Source: Lentzea guizhouensis
GTDB lineage: Bacteria; Actinomycetota; Actinomycetes; Mycobacteriales; Pseudonocardiaceae
Direction of reading: 5' to 3'
Length of the DNA stretch: 64,000 nt
Assembly (NCBI RefSeq): GCF_001701025.1
Contig: NZ_CP016793.1
Span: forward strand, 9,858,001 to 9,922,000
In this document: positions 31,859 to 39,825 of the stretch, piece after piece
Layout: every line of letters starts with the position of its first letter
How positions within the stretch are numbered: position 1 is the stretch's first letter
The notes under the pieces: generated by a model
Told to the model about the DNA's origin: nothing
Database searches by the model: none
What the model saw: the letters and a program-made list of their open reading frames with translations, nothing else
Program-made: the position numbers and the translations under genes

Positions 31859-32479
31859 ATGGCGAAGTACCTGGACGTCCACCCGGACAACCCGCAGAAG
31901 CGCGCGATCGACCAGGCCGTGCGGATCCTGCAGGAGGACGGCCTGATCGCGTACCCGACGGACTCCTGTTACGCGCTGGGCTGCCGGCTGGGCAACAAGG
32001 ACGGCATCGACCGGATCCGCTCGATCCGCAAGCTCGACGACAAGCACCACTTCACGCTGATGTGCGAGAACTTCGCGCAGCTCGGGCAGTTCGTGCAGGT
32101 CGACAACGCGGTGTTCCGCGCGGTCAAGGCGTCCACGCCGGGCGGTTACACGTTCATCCTGCCCGCCACCAAGGAGGTGCCGCGCCGGATGATGCACCCG
32201 AAGAAGAAGACGGTGGGTGCACGCATCCCGGACCACGTGGTGACGCAGGCGCTGTTGCAGGCGATGGGCGAGCCGTTGCTGACCTCCACCCTGCTGCTGC
32301 CCGACGAGGCGGAGCCGCTGGTGCAGGGCTGGGAGATCAAGGAACGGCTCGACCACGTGGTGGACGCGGTGATCGACTCAGGCGAGTGCGGCACCACGCC
32401 CACCACGGTGGTGGACTTCTCCGACGGCGAGGCCGCGATCATCCGCTACGGCGCGGGCGACCCCACCCGCTTCGAGTGA
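31859..32479 (+). CDS. Threonylcarbamoyl-AMP synthase-like protein (Sua5/YciO/YrdC)
   Basis: 206 residues from ATG 31859. A YrdC-like domain with the nucleotide-binding signature GLIAYPTDSCYALGCRLGN and KLDDKHHFTLMCENF. The C-terminal part has the YciO-type ending TPTTVVDFSDGEAAIIRYGAGD. Sua5/TsaC makes threonylcarbamoyl-AMP for the tRNA A37 modification; the YciO subgroup's role is less clear, and this protein resembles YciO (SCYALGC rather than TYGL). Probably co-transcribed with the dehydrogenase. Confidence 0.88.
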   Translation: MAKYLDVHPDNPQKRAIDQAVRILQEDGLIAYPTDSCYALGCRLGNKDGIDRIRSIRKLDDKHHFTLMCENFAQLGQFVQVDNAVFRAVKASTPGGYTFILPATKEVPRRMMHPKKKTVGARIPDHVVTQALLQAMGEPLLTSTLLLPDEAEPLVQGWEIKERLDHVVDAVIDSGECGTTPTTVVDFSDGEAAIIRYGAGDPTRFE

Positions 32480-32508
32480 GTGGTCACGCGGGGCCCCCGC
32501 GTGACCAC
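32480..32508. terminator. Strong hairpin after Sua5/YciO-like gene
   Basis: GTGGTCACGCGGG pairs with CCCGCGTGACCAC (13 bp) around a three-base loop. A partly similar G/C-rich repeat (CGCGTGACC, ACGCGGGGG) continues to about 32545. Convergent genes end on both sides. Confidence 0.8.
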
Positions 32509-32591
32509 CAGGCAACGAAGGGCCTCCGCGTGACCGGCACGCGGGGGCCTTTCGTGCGCTTGGAGAGTACGAAAGCTCCCCGCGTGCGCTC

Positions 32592-34418
32592 CTAGGAGAC
32601 GACGAGGGCGTAGTCGGCGTCGGTAGCCGCCGTTTCGCGGTGGCCGTCGACGTTGACCGCCGTCGCGATGACCTCGACGGTCCACGTGCCTGCGGCGGCC
32701 GTCTGGATGAGGACGTTCTCCACGGTGTCGATGGTGTTCGCGGCACCGCCGGACGTGGACCAGTTGCCGGCCAGCAGGCCGTTGTTGCCCCAGTAGACGG
32801 TGCCGTTGGGGGCGGTGACCTTGAGCGTCAGGTCGTTGACGGTCGCCTTCGCCGCGGTCGGGGAACCGGCCGGGTCGGTGTAGGCGAGGGTGGCGCGCAG
32901 CGGCGTCTGGCCGTTCGACGTCACCGTGTACTTGCGCGACTGACCGGTGGTGAGCAGGTCGGTCTCGTTCACCAGCACGGGCAGCTTCCAGCCGCCCGCC
33001 TTCGCGCGGTCGTGGAGGTTGCGCACGGACGCGGTGCCCCAGCCCTGGTGAGTGCGGGTCTGGTCGTGCGTGGTGCCGGAGAACGCGTGCTGGTCGGCGG
33101 TGTTGATCAGCAGCGCCTTGGCCGTGGCCGCGTGCGGGCGCGCGGTGAACACGTCACGGGCCTTGCCGGGACCGCCGTCGAACACGCCGTCGGCCCACAT
33201 CTGGAACAGCAGACCGGCGTTGCCGCAGGTGATCGGCGTGGCACCGGAGGTGCCGCCGAACGAGGTGGTGTACGAGGTGTCCGAAGTGGACGACGTGGTG
33301 TCGATGCGGTCGTAGAAGTTCGACAGCTCCGGCTTGATGCGGCCGTCGGCGGCCGGTCCGATCGACGCGCCGCCGTTCCACCTGTCGTCGGTGCGCGAGG
33401 CGGTGTTGTAGTGGTAGTGGCCGCCGACCGAGAGCACGTTCTTCGCCCACGCCTGCGGACGTGAGCTGCGGGTGCCCGCGTTGCTCTGCGACTGGCAGAT
33501 CAGGATGTCGTGGTCGAACACGATCCGGTCCATCTCCTGCGAGAGGGAGTTGTACGCGGTCGTGAGCGTGCTGCCCCAGCTGTTGCTCTGGAACACCGCC
33601 CGGTACCGCCCGGCCGGGTCGACCAGCCGCGCGGTGTGCGCGTAGCGGTCGCCGGAGTTGTAGACGGCGAAGATGCCCTGCGCCTCGGGCAGCAGACCGC
33701 GCTGCGCCGGCGTGACACCGGAGGCGAAGATCTGGCCGTAGGTCGAGGTGCCGTGCGAGGTGCTCGACGAGTTCGCGGTGTGCATCAACGGCGGCCGGGC
33801 GCGGAACTCCTGGTGCGTGGTGCGCAGGCCGCCGTCCATCACCTCACCGCGCACGCCCTGGCCGCGGTAGCCGCCCGCCGCCTCGACGTGGTTGGCACCG
33901 GACGACTCGCGCGAGATCGCCATGTCGGTCTCCGGCGCGGACACCGGGTCGACGGCGAGCACGGCGGGCAGCTTCGCGACCTTCGCCACCTGACCCGCGT
34001 CGAGGTGGGCCAGGATGTGCTCGCGGCTCGCCGAGACCGTGTCGACGCGGGCGCCCATCGCCTTCAGCTGCGCCACCACGGCGTTCTGGTCGTCGGCGTT
34101 CTGCTCGACCAGCGTGATCAGGTAGTCGGCGGACCCGGACAGCGTCATCACCCGCGGCTGGGCCTCGAACGGCTGCAAGCCCCGCACGTAGCTCAACCGG
34201 GAGACGCGCGCGGTGTTCGTCATCCGCGCGACGTAGGTGCCGTCCTGCACGAACGCGCCCAGCTTCACGCCGAGGCCCTTGAGCTGGTGGCGTTGCGCGT
34301 CGGACAACGTGGTGCGGAACTGGAGCAGATAGGCGCCCTCGACGGGTGCGGCCACCGCGGGCGCAGCACCGCTGATCAGCGCGAACGCCGATACGACTGA
34401 CAGAATTGTGCGCAGCAC
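32592..34418 (-). CDS. Secreted subtilisin-like serine protease (S8 family)
   Basis: 608 residues from GTG 34418, placed by GGAGG eight bases upstream; a longer open frame is not coding-like. Signal peptide (VLRTILSVVSAFALISGAAPAVA), a pro-region (about 25-150), then the S8 domain. Catalytic Asp is in VMDGGLRTTHQ, His in STSHGTSTYG, and Ser in FGGTSGATPITCGN (around residue 400). A C-terminal beta-sandwich of about 150 residues (PLRATLAYTDPAGSP onward) resembles proprotein-type P or pre-peptidase domains. An extracellular scavenging protease, probably. Confidence 0.92.
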   Translation of the reverse strand: MLRTILSVVSAFALISGAAPAVAAPVEGAYLLQFRTTLSDAQRHQLKGLGVKLGAFVQDGTYVARMTNTARVSRLSYVRGLQPFEAQPRVMTLSGSADYLITLVEQNADDQNAVVAQLKAMGARVDTVSASREHILAHLDAGQVAKVAKLPAVLAVDPVSAPETDMAISRESSGANHVEAAGGYRGQGVRGEVMDGGLRTTHQEFRARPPLMHTANSSSTSHGTSTYGQIFASGVTPAQRGLLPEAQGIFAVYNSGDRYAHTARLVDPAGRYRAVFQSNSWGSTLTTAYNSLSQEMDRIVFDHDILICQSQSNAGTRSSRPQAWAKNVLSVGGHYHYNTASRTDDRWNGGASIGPAADGRIKPELSNFYDRIDTTSSTSDTSYTTSFGGTSGATPITCGNAGLLFQMWADGVFDGGPGKARDVFTARPHAATAKALLINTADQHAFSGTTHDQTRTHQGWGTASVRNLHDRAKAGGWKLPVLVNETDLLTTGQSRKYTVTSNGQTPLRATLAYTDPAGSPTAAKATVNDLTLKVTAPNGTVYWGNNGLLAGNWSTSGGAANTIDTVENVLIQTAAAGTWTVEVIATAVNVDGHRETAATDADYALVVS

Positions 34419-34665
34419 GAAAAAGACCTCCACATCGGCAGGGACGCCCGGACAGGAGGTGCAGTCCGGGCCCGTGACCAGCACGTTACCGTGATCGACG
34501 AGGTCGGGACAGCAGTCGTTCGGCGGGAGCGCATCTTGACATACGGTGTAGATCGGCTTCTTTACCCGCCGATATTTCACATTCACCCGGATGGGTGCGT
34601 CCGCGGTAACGCCGGGGCAGGTATGCCCGACATGACCGGCGAACTGAAATCCGCACGGAGGATGG
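34419..34665. other. Divergent promoter region
   Basis: 247 bp between the protease and the hypothetical gene at 34666. A 63-codon plus-strand frame crosses it (34491-34682) but has no ribosome site. It holds AT-richer stretches near 34530-34580 that may be the promoters; I see no clear operator. Confidence 0.4.
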
Positions 34666-35631
34666 ATGTCTGTCTCACCTGAGCAGCTGATGGAAGAACT
34701 GCGCACGTTGTGCCGAGGGCGCGGTGTGCAGACTCCCGGAATCGACCTGCACGTCGGTCCGGCGCTGCGCCAGGTGTGCGGCATCGTGGAGACCGACGGC
34801 GCGGAAGCGGTGCGCACGAAACTGCGCGAGTGGGTCACGAACGCCGCCCGCGGTTTCCCGGTGGAGGTCCGCAACGCCGTTCTGGCGCCGCTCGGGCTGC
34901 ACGAGGACGCGCAGTACCGGTTCCTCAACGAACGCATCGAATGGCTCGCGCGCCAGCAGGACCGCGGCGCGCGCACGGTGCGCAGGCGGATGGAGTCCGG
35001 GTTGCAGCGCCTCGTGGAGGTGGCGCTGCAACCGGCCCCGACGACGGTGCACCTGGCACCGTCCGAACTGTGGCACGTCAAGGAGTTCGACGCGCTGCTG
35101 AAGCTGGACGGCCCGACGCCCGCGTGCACGGAACGCCGGACCGTCGTGGCCGACACCGACGGCGTGAACGAGATCGCGTGGTCCATCACGATCCCGTCCC
35201 CGACGCCCGAGGGCGCGCCTGGCGACCTGGACATCGAGGTGTTGCACGGGGTGGAGCTCATCGGCCACGAACGGCCGTCCCCGCGGCGCTTCCTCATGAA
35301 GCTGCGCTTGCCCCGACCCCTCAACACGGGGCAAACACACCAGTTCGCACTGGAGGTGAGGGTGCCGCGGGGACAGTCGATGCGTCCGACCTACGTGTTC
35401 TGGCCGGAGCGCATGTGCGAGTCGTTCCGGTTGCGGGTGCGGTTCGACCGGGACGACCTGCCCGAATCGGTGTGGCGCGTCGACGAGGCACTGGCGCGCG
35501 ACACCGATGATCTGACGCCGTGGCCCAAGAAACTGCCCGTCGACGAGATCGGTGAGATCGACGTGGAGTTCTCACACCCCCGTCAGGGGCGCGGGTACGG
35601 CGTGCAGTGGGCGCCACGTCCGCGGACCTAG
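34666..35631 (+). CDS. Hypothetical actinobacterial protein
   Basis: 321 residues from ATG 34666, with GGAGG at 34657-34661. No membrane segment or signal. The N-terminal 100 residues look helical (PEQLMEELRTLCRGRGVQ, AEAVRTKLREWV...), the C-terminal half beta-rich, with LDIEVLHGVEL and FALEVRVPRGQSMRPTYVFWPE. I do not know a family name for it; the helical part resembles N-terminal regions of regulator-type proteins that precede XRE-like genes in Pseudonocardiaceae. No catalytic motif can be read. Confidence 0.75.
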   Translation: MSVSPEQLMEELRTLCRGRGVQTPGIDLHVGPALRQVCGIVETDGAEAVRTKLREWVTNAARGFPVEVRNAVLAPLGLHEDAQYRFLNERIEWLARQQDRGARTVRRRMESGLQRLVEVALQPAPTTVHLAPSELWHVKEFDALLKLDGPTPACTERRTVVADTDGVNEIAWSITIPSPTPEGAPGDLDIEVLHGVELIGHERPSPRRFLMKLRLPRPLNTGQTHQFALEVRVPRGQSMRPTYVFWPERMCESFRLRVRFDRDDLPESVWRVDEALARDTDDLTPWPKKLPVDEIGEIDVEFSHPRQGRGYGVQWAPRPRT

Positions 35632-35684
35632 ACGAGCGCGAGCAGCAGAACGGACAGGAATTCGACGAAGAAGTGCGGTTCCAC
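35628..35684 (-). CDS. Possible small hydrophobic peptide (18 residues)
   Basis: GTG 35684 follows GGGAGG with nine bases between; the frame MEPHFFVEFLSVLLLALV is a single membrane helix. In-frame GTG 35693 is an alternative. It follows the 33-residue ORF on the same strand. Too short to call with certainty; conservation and ribosome profiling would decide. Confidence 0.3.
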   Translation of the reverse strand: MEPHFFVEFLSVLLLALV

Positions 35685-35732
35685 GGTTTCCACCTCCCTG
35701 TTGACGAGGGAGAACCGCAGACCGTTGTCGGG

Positions 35733-35834
35733 TCAGATCACCGATACGGTGAGGAAACTTCCGACCGCGAATCCGACCAAGAGGCAGATCGCAGCGACCT
35801 TCACCACGGTGTTGAGTGAGCAGAGGACTCTCAT
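35733..35834 (-). CDS. Possible small membrane protein (33 residues)
   Basis: ATG 35834 behind GAAGG, eight bases apart. Translation gives a short basic/polar start then one transmembrane helix (VAAICLLVGFAVGSFLTV). Together with the peptide above it fills the gap between the hypothetical gene and the NUDIX gene. No named family. Small single-helix proteins like this can be toxins, membrane modulators or chance. Confidence 0.4.
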   Translation of the reverse strand: MRVLCSLNTVVKVAAICLLVGFAVGSFLTVSVI

Positions 35835-35942
35835 CGAGAATTCACCTTCTCATTCCGACTGACTTCGGACTGCGTTTCTCGTGTGCCACAAGAATGCGTC
35901 CGGGCCAATCGGATGAGAACGAGTTTCCTGTTTCCTGCTGGA

Positions 35943-36539
35943 TCAGGAAACAGCGTGCCCGCCGGTGGCGCGCCGCAACGCCATGACGAGCACGGCGTGG
36001 GAGCTGCCGGCGTGCGGGAGCATGCCCTGCTGGACGAGCTCGAGCGCGTGGCGGAACGGGATCGTGCGGACCCTCAGGTCGGACTCGCCGGCTTCGAGGG
36101 CAGCCTCGCCCTGGGTGAGGCCGGTGGCGAGGAAGATGTGGTCGACGTGGTTGCTCAGGCTGTCGGCGCCGTGGATCTGGCCGAGCCGTTCCCACTTGTC
36201 GGCGCGCAGGCCGGTCTCCTCGGCGAGCTCGCGCACGGCGGCCTCGGCGGGACCCGCGTCCGTCTCGTCCATGGCACCGCCGGGTAGTCGCCACTGGGTG
36301 CCGTTGTGGGTGTAGATCCACTGTCTGGTGAGCACGACCTGGTCGTCGTCGCGGATCGCCAGGACCGTCACCGAGGCGGGCGCCACCACGTGCGTGTACA
36401 CACCATGTCCGCCATCAGGTTTGACGACGTCGTCGCTGCGGACTTCGAACCACGGCGAACGGTGCACCACGTTGGTGGCCAAACGTTGCCAGACCATCAC
36501 CACACCAGCCGAGGAGGAGTCGGAACACGTCGTAGCCAT
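35943..36539 (-). CDS. NUDIX hydrolase (ADP-ribose-pyrophosphatase-like)
   Basis: 198 residues from ATG 36539; ATG 36497 (MVWQRLATNVVHRSPWF) is a good alternative because the family homology begins there. The NUDIX box GGAMDETDAGPAEAAVRELAEETGL is nearly ideal (GX5EX7REUXEEXGU). Upstream VLTRQWIY and downstream DHIFLA fit the ADP-ribose/NDP-sugar subfamily. Cleaves nucleoside diphosphate linked to another moiety. Divergent from an XRE-TPR regulator gene with about 120 bp between. Confidence 0.9.
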   Translation of the reverse strand: MATTCSDSSSAGVVMVWQRLATNVVHRSPWFEVRSDDVVKPDGGHGVYTHVVAPASVTVLAIRDDDQVVLTRQWIYTHNGTQWRLPGGAMDETDAGPAEAAVRELAEETGLRADKWERLGQIHGADSLSNHVDHIFLATGLTQGEAALEAGESDLRVRTIPFRHALELVQQGMLPHAGSSHAVLVMALRRATGGHAVS

Positions 36540-36620
36540 GCTTCACATGGAACCATCGCCCACCGTTCCAGATACGCCCAGTTGATCGTCAATGAATGGC
36601 CAAATCGTGGACATCTGCCT

Positions 36621-36635
36621 CGAACAGGTTTGGCG
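36621..36635. promoter_or_regulatory. CGAACAGGTT element upstream of XRE-TPR regulator
   Basis: CGAACAGGTTTGGCG lies 24 bp before the likely GTG. The 10-mer CGAACAGGTT recurs twice, in inverted copies, at the core of the hairpin at 37823-37850. A candidate operator of the XRE protein. Confidence 0.4.
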
Positions 36636-36658
36636 CGCGACAGACTGGCGGGGAGGGG

Positions 36659-37765
36659 GTGAGCCAGGTGTCGCCCACGTTCGCCCAAGAGGTACGCCGC
36701 CTGCGCACCGAGCGCGGGCTGACGCTGACCAGACTCGCCGAACTGGTCCGCTACAGCAAGAGCTACCTCAGCAAGATAGAGAACGGCCAGGTCCGCCCGA
36801 CCCAGGAGATGGCGCAGGCGTTCGAGGACGCCCTGCAGGCCGACGGCCGCCTGATGGCGCTCGCCGACGCGCCGGCCCGCCCGATCCCCGCCGACGACAC
36901 GGTGCTGCTGACCTACGACGCCATGTTCGGCAACGTCCGCATGCTCGGCCACCGCTCCAGCCCGGAGTCGGTGCTGGTGTCGCTGCGGCCGCAGGTGGAG
37001 ACGCTGAGCACGATGGCGCGCTCGGCCGACCACCCCGGCCTGAGCCAGGGCCTGTGGCTGCTGGCCGCGAAGTACGCCGAGTACGCGGGGTGGATGGAGC
37101 AGGAGAACGGTGACGACGCGGCGGGTGCCGAGTTCACCCGGCGGGCGGTGCGGTACGCGACCAAGGGCGGTGACCGCGAGCTGGAGGCGTTCGCGCAGGT
37201 GCGGCTGGCGGAGTTCGCCCTGTACCGCGGTGACGCGAAGCTGACGGTCCACCACGCCCGCCAGGCGGGCCGGTCCCGGTCGCCGGCGGTGCAGGCCGCC
37301 GCGGCACTGCGGGAGGCGCAGGGCTTCGCGCTGGCCGGCGCCGCGAAGTACTGCGAGGAGGCGCTGGAGCGGTCCTCCCGGCTGCAGCAGAAGGCCGGCG
37401 AGGCCCGCTACGGCACGACGAGCGTGCCCGACCAGGTGGCCATCACGACCGCGTGGTCGTTCCACGACCTGGGCCGTTACGCCGAGGCCGCCTCGATCCT
37501 CGACCTCCAGCTGCCGCTGATCGCCCCGGTGGCGTTGCGCGCCCGCACCAGGTTCGGCCTGCGCCGGGCACTCGCGCACGCCATGGCGGGCGACCTGGAA
37601 CACGCCTGCGAGCTGGTCGCCGACCTGCTCGACCACATCCGGCAGGTGCAGTCGGCGACCGTGCACATCGACCTGACCGTGTTCAGCAGCCTGCTGGCCC
37701 GCCACCGTCCGCTGGCGGGCCGTGAGCTGCTGGGCGAGATCAGCGAGATCCTCTTCGCCGGCTAG
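36659..37765 (+). CDS. XRE-family regulator with TPR-like domain
   Basis: 368 residues from GTG 36659 (GTG 36668 is three codons later; a GGGAGG run lies at 36651-36656). The HTH, residues about 8-65, reads FAQEVRRLRTERGLTLTRLAELVRYSKSYLSKIENGQVRPTQEM, a textbook XRE fold. The remaining 300 residues are helical TPR-like repeats, as in many Pseudonocardiaceae regulators. Likely targets are its own promoter (CGAACAGGTT upstream) and the NUDIX gene; inference. A 128-bp hairpin follows the stop. Confidence 0.9.
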   Translation: MSQVSPTFAQEVRRLRTERGLTLTRLAELVRYSKSYLSKIENGQVRPTQEMAQAFEDALQADGRLMALADAPARPIPADDTVLLTYDAMFGNVRMLGHRSSPESVLVSLRPQVETLSTMARSADHPGLSQGLWLLAAKYAEYAGWMEQENGDDAAGAEFTRRAVRYATKGGDRELEAFAQVRLAEFALYRGDAKLTVHHARQAGRSRSPAVQAAAALREAQGFALAGAAKYCEEALERSSRLQQKAGEARYGTTSVPDQVAITTAWSFHDLGRYAEAASILDLQLPLIAPVALRARTRFGLRRALAHAMAGDLEHACELVADLLDHIRQVQSATVHIDLTVFSSLLARHRPLAGRELLGEISEILFAG

Positions 37766-37772
37766 CCGGAAA

Positions 37773-37900
37773 GCGTCTGCAAGTACCACCAGCTACCCCT
37801 CGATCCGCCGCTACCTACCGCCAACCTGTTCGGCGAGGGGCGAACAGGTTGGCGGTAGGTAGCGGCGGGATCCGAGGTGCTTGGTGGTACTTGCAGACGC
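37773..37900. repeat. 128-bp near-perfect palindrome between convergent genes
   Basis: Outer arms 37773-37791 and 37882-37900 (19 nt) are perfect complements; inner arms 37807-37832 and 37841-37866 (26 nt) are perfect complements around an eight-base loop; between them only small bulges. The total arm length is near 60. It fills the gap between stop codons of the XRE gene (37765) and the ParB-like gene (37904). Too long for an ordinary terminator. Confidence 0.92.
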
Positions 37901-37903
37901 CGG

Positions 37904-38797
37904 TCAGACGGCGGCGCGGTTCTCGCGTTCCAGGGCGTCGGCCATCTCGGTCCACGCCTCCGCGCAGCTGCGGGCCATGTCCGCGACCAGCTCCCGGCAG
38001 TGCGACGGCACCCCGTCGACCACCGCGGCCCACTCCCCCGACGACACGGCGTGGGCCTCGAGCCAGCGCAGCACCAGCCGGCCGTGCTCGTTGAACCGCA
38101 ACGACGGGTCGCGCCGCAGGATCGGCAGCGTCGTGTCCGGTGCCCGCACCTCGGCCCGAGCCTGCGGGACGCCCACGCCGGCGCGTTCGGCGGCGCGCAT
38201 GCGTTCCGGCACCGGGTCGAGGCCCAGGCTGAGCCTGCGCCGCACGTCCCGCACGGTGCCCGGCGACACCCCGGCGGCACGGGCGACGTCGCGCAACGAC
38301 GCGGTCGGCCGATCCTGGATCAGCTGACCGGCCAGGCGCCTGCCCGCGGCGCTGTTGACCGGCCGCACCTTGCCGTCGCGGCCGACCCTGCTCGGTGCCA
38401 GCCCGCCGACGGCCCTGCGCAGGACGCCGACCGACTTGGCCGCGAGGCCGGTGACCGCCGCGATCGAGCGGTCCGACCACTCCGGGTGCGACCGGAGCAC
38501 CCGCCTGGCCGCCGCCTCGCGGTCGGCTGTGGACAACGATGTCAGGTTCAGCTCGACGGACAGGACGAACGCGTCCTCCGCCGAACCCTCCACGAACTCG
38601 GCCTCGACCACGCGCTGACCGCGCAGCAAGGCCGCTCTCACCCGATGTGTGCCGTCGATGACCCGCATCGTCGGCCGGTGCACGACGACGGGCGGGATCG
38701 GTGCGTCCGAGGACGCGAGGTCACGAACGTACTCGTCGCTGCAGCCACCAAGGCGCGGAGAATCCGCGGGCTGCAGCACGTCGATGTCAACGCGCAT
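37904..38797 (-). CDS. ParB-domain transcriptional regulator (StrR/NovG-like)
   Basis: 297 residues. The N-terminal ParB/Srx domain includes IPPVVVHRPTMRVIDGTHRVRAALLRG (about 34-62); two helix-turn-helix-like segments follow (SDRSIAAVTGLAAKSVGVLRR; TASLRDVARAAGVSPGTVRDVRR). This is the architecture of StrR-type pathway activators found in aminoglycoside, glycopeptide and aminocoumarin clusters, rather than of chromosome-partition ParB. No partition partner is near. Whether it serves the polyketide cluster 5-25 kb away is unknown. Confidence 0.85.
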   Translation of the reverse strand: MRVDIDVLQPADSPRLGGCSDEYVRDLASSDAPIPPVVVHRPTMRVIDGTHRVRAALLRGQRVVEAEFVEGSAEDAFVLSVELNLTSLSTADREAAARRVLRSHPEWSDRSIAAVTGLAAKSVGVLRRAVGGLAPSRVGRDGKVRPVNSAAGRRLAGQLIQDRPTASLRDVARAAGVSPGTVRDVRRRLSLGLDPVPERMRAAERAGVGVPQARAEVRAPDTTLPILRRDPSLRFNEHGRLVLRWLEAHAVSSGEWAAVVDGVPSHCRELVADMARSCAEAWTEMADALERENRAAV

Positions 38798-38874
38798 GGC
38801 AGAACAAGCCCCCCAGGCTCAGTGCCTCCGAACCCCCAGGTGCCGGAGACGACGAGCGAAGGGTAGTGAAGGAG

Positions 38875-39267
38875 TCAGGGCCCGCGCCACTCGATCGCGG
38901 GACACACGTCCATCACCATCCGCAGACCGGCGTCCTTCGTGCGCCGGAACGCCTCGTCGTCGACCACGCCGAGCTGGAACCAGACGGCCTTTGCGCCGAT
39001 CTCGACGGCTTCGTCGGCGAACTGGCCCGCGTCCTCCGAACGGCGGAACACGTCCACGACGTCGACCTCGAACGGGATGTCCTTGAGCGAGGCATATCCC
39101 TGCTCACCGTGCACGGTCTCGGCCGCGGGGTGCACGGGCACGATGCGCTTGCCGCGTTGCTGCAGGAAGCGGGCGACGCCGTGGGCGGCGCGGGAGGGGT
39201 TGTCGGACAGGCCGACGATCGCCCAGACCTGGGTGTTCTCGAGGATCCACTCGACGTCGTCACGCAT
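38875..39267 (-). CDS. CoA-binding-domain protein (YccU-like)
   Basis: 130 residues; the CoA-binding Rossmann fold reads VWAIVGLSDNPSRAAHGVARFLQQRGKRIVPVHP, then VDVVDVFRRSED and AVWFQLGVVDDEA, a compact YccU-type domain. Some family members bind CoA or regulate acyltransferases; no catalytic role is established. ATG start at 39267, divergent from the YciI-like gene. Confidence 0.9.
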   Translation of the reverse strand: MRDDVEWILENTQVWAIVGLSDNPSRAAHGVARFLQQRGKRIVPVHPAAETVHGEQGYASLKDIPFEVDVVDVFRRSEDAGQFADEAVEIGAKAVWFQLGVVDDEAFRRTKDAGLRMVMDVCPAIEWRGP

Positions 39268-39401
39268 GCTCCCCAGAGTAGTCTCGCAGCTCGGTTGTGA
39301 CGCCGGTCACAATCAGTGCCCGGCTGTCGAAAGTCGCCGACGCCCGATCGACGCGTGGGTAGAAACGCACACCGGACACACGAGTTCACGAGGAGATCGA
39401 C

Positions 39402-39824
39402 ATGCGCTTCATGGTCATCGTCAAGGCGTCCGAGGAGTCCGAGAGCGGCGTCATGCCCACCACGGAGGAGCTGGCCGAGATGGGCGCCTTCAACGAGGAG
39501 CTCGTGAAGGCCGGCGTGATGCTCGCGGGCGAGGGCCTGTACGCGAGCTCCAAGGGCGCCCGTGTGCACTTCGACGAGAAGGGCGCGACGACCGTGATCG
39601 ACGGTCCGTTCGCCGAGACCAAGGAGCTGATCGCCGGGTACTGGATCTGGGAGCTGCCCTCGCTCACCGACGCCGTCGAGTGGCTGAAGAAGGCCCCGTT
39701 CCGCGCCGGCTCGGTCGAGATCCGGCAGGTCCACGGCGCCGAGGCGTTCGAGGAGGTCATGACGCCCGAGCTGAAGGCGCAGGAGGACCGGCTGCGCGAG
39801 CAGGTCGCGGCCCAGCAGCAGTAG
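39402..39824 (+). CDS. YciI-family (DGPF-domain) protein
   Basis: 140 residues from ATG 39402 with GAGGAG in front. MRFMVIVKASEESESG, the conserved FNEELVKAGVMLAGEGL and the DGPFAETKELIAGYWIWE motif mark the DGPF/YCII domain, a ferredoxin-like fold often encoded beside sigma-70-family regulators. No sigma factor is near. Possible metabolite-binding or dehydrohalogenase-like role. Convergent with the PucR-type gene, one base apart. Confidence 0.9.
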   Translation: MRFMVIVKASEESESGVMPTTEELAEMGAFNEELVKAGVMLAGEGLYASSKGARVHFDEKGATTVIDGPFAETKELIAGYWIWELPSLTDAVEWLKKAPFRAGSVEIRQVHGAEAFEEVMTPELKAQEDRLREQVAAQQQ

Positions 39825-39825
39825 C

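Noticed and set aside
34491..34682. A 63-residue plus-strand ORF before the hypothetical gene
   Set aside because: No ribosome site, overlaps the next start, and composition looks non-coding.
37773..37900. The 128-bp palindrome as an insertion sequence or attachment site
   Set aside because: No transposase, no target duplication visible, and it ends neatly between stop codons; called a repeat only.
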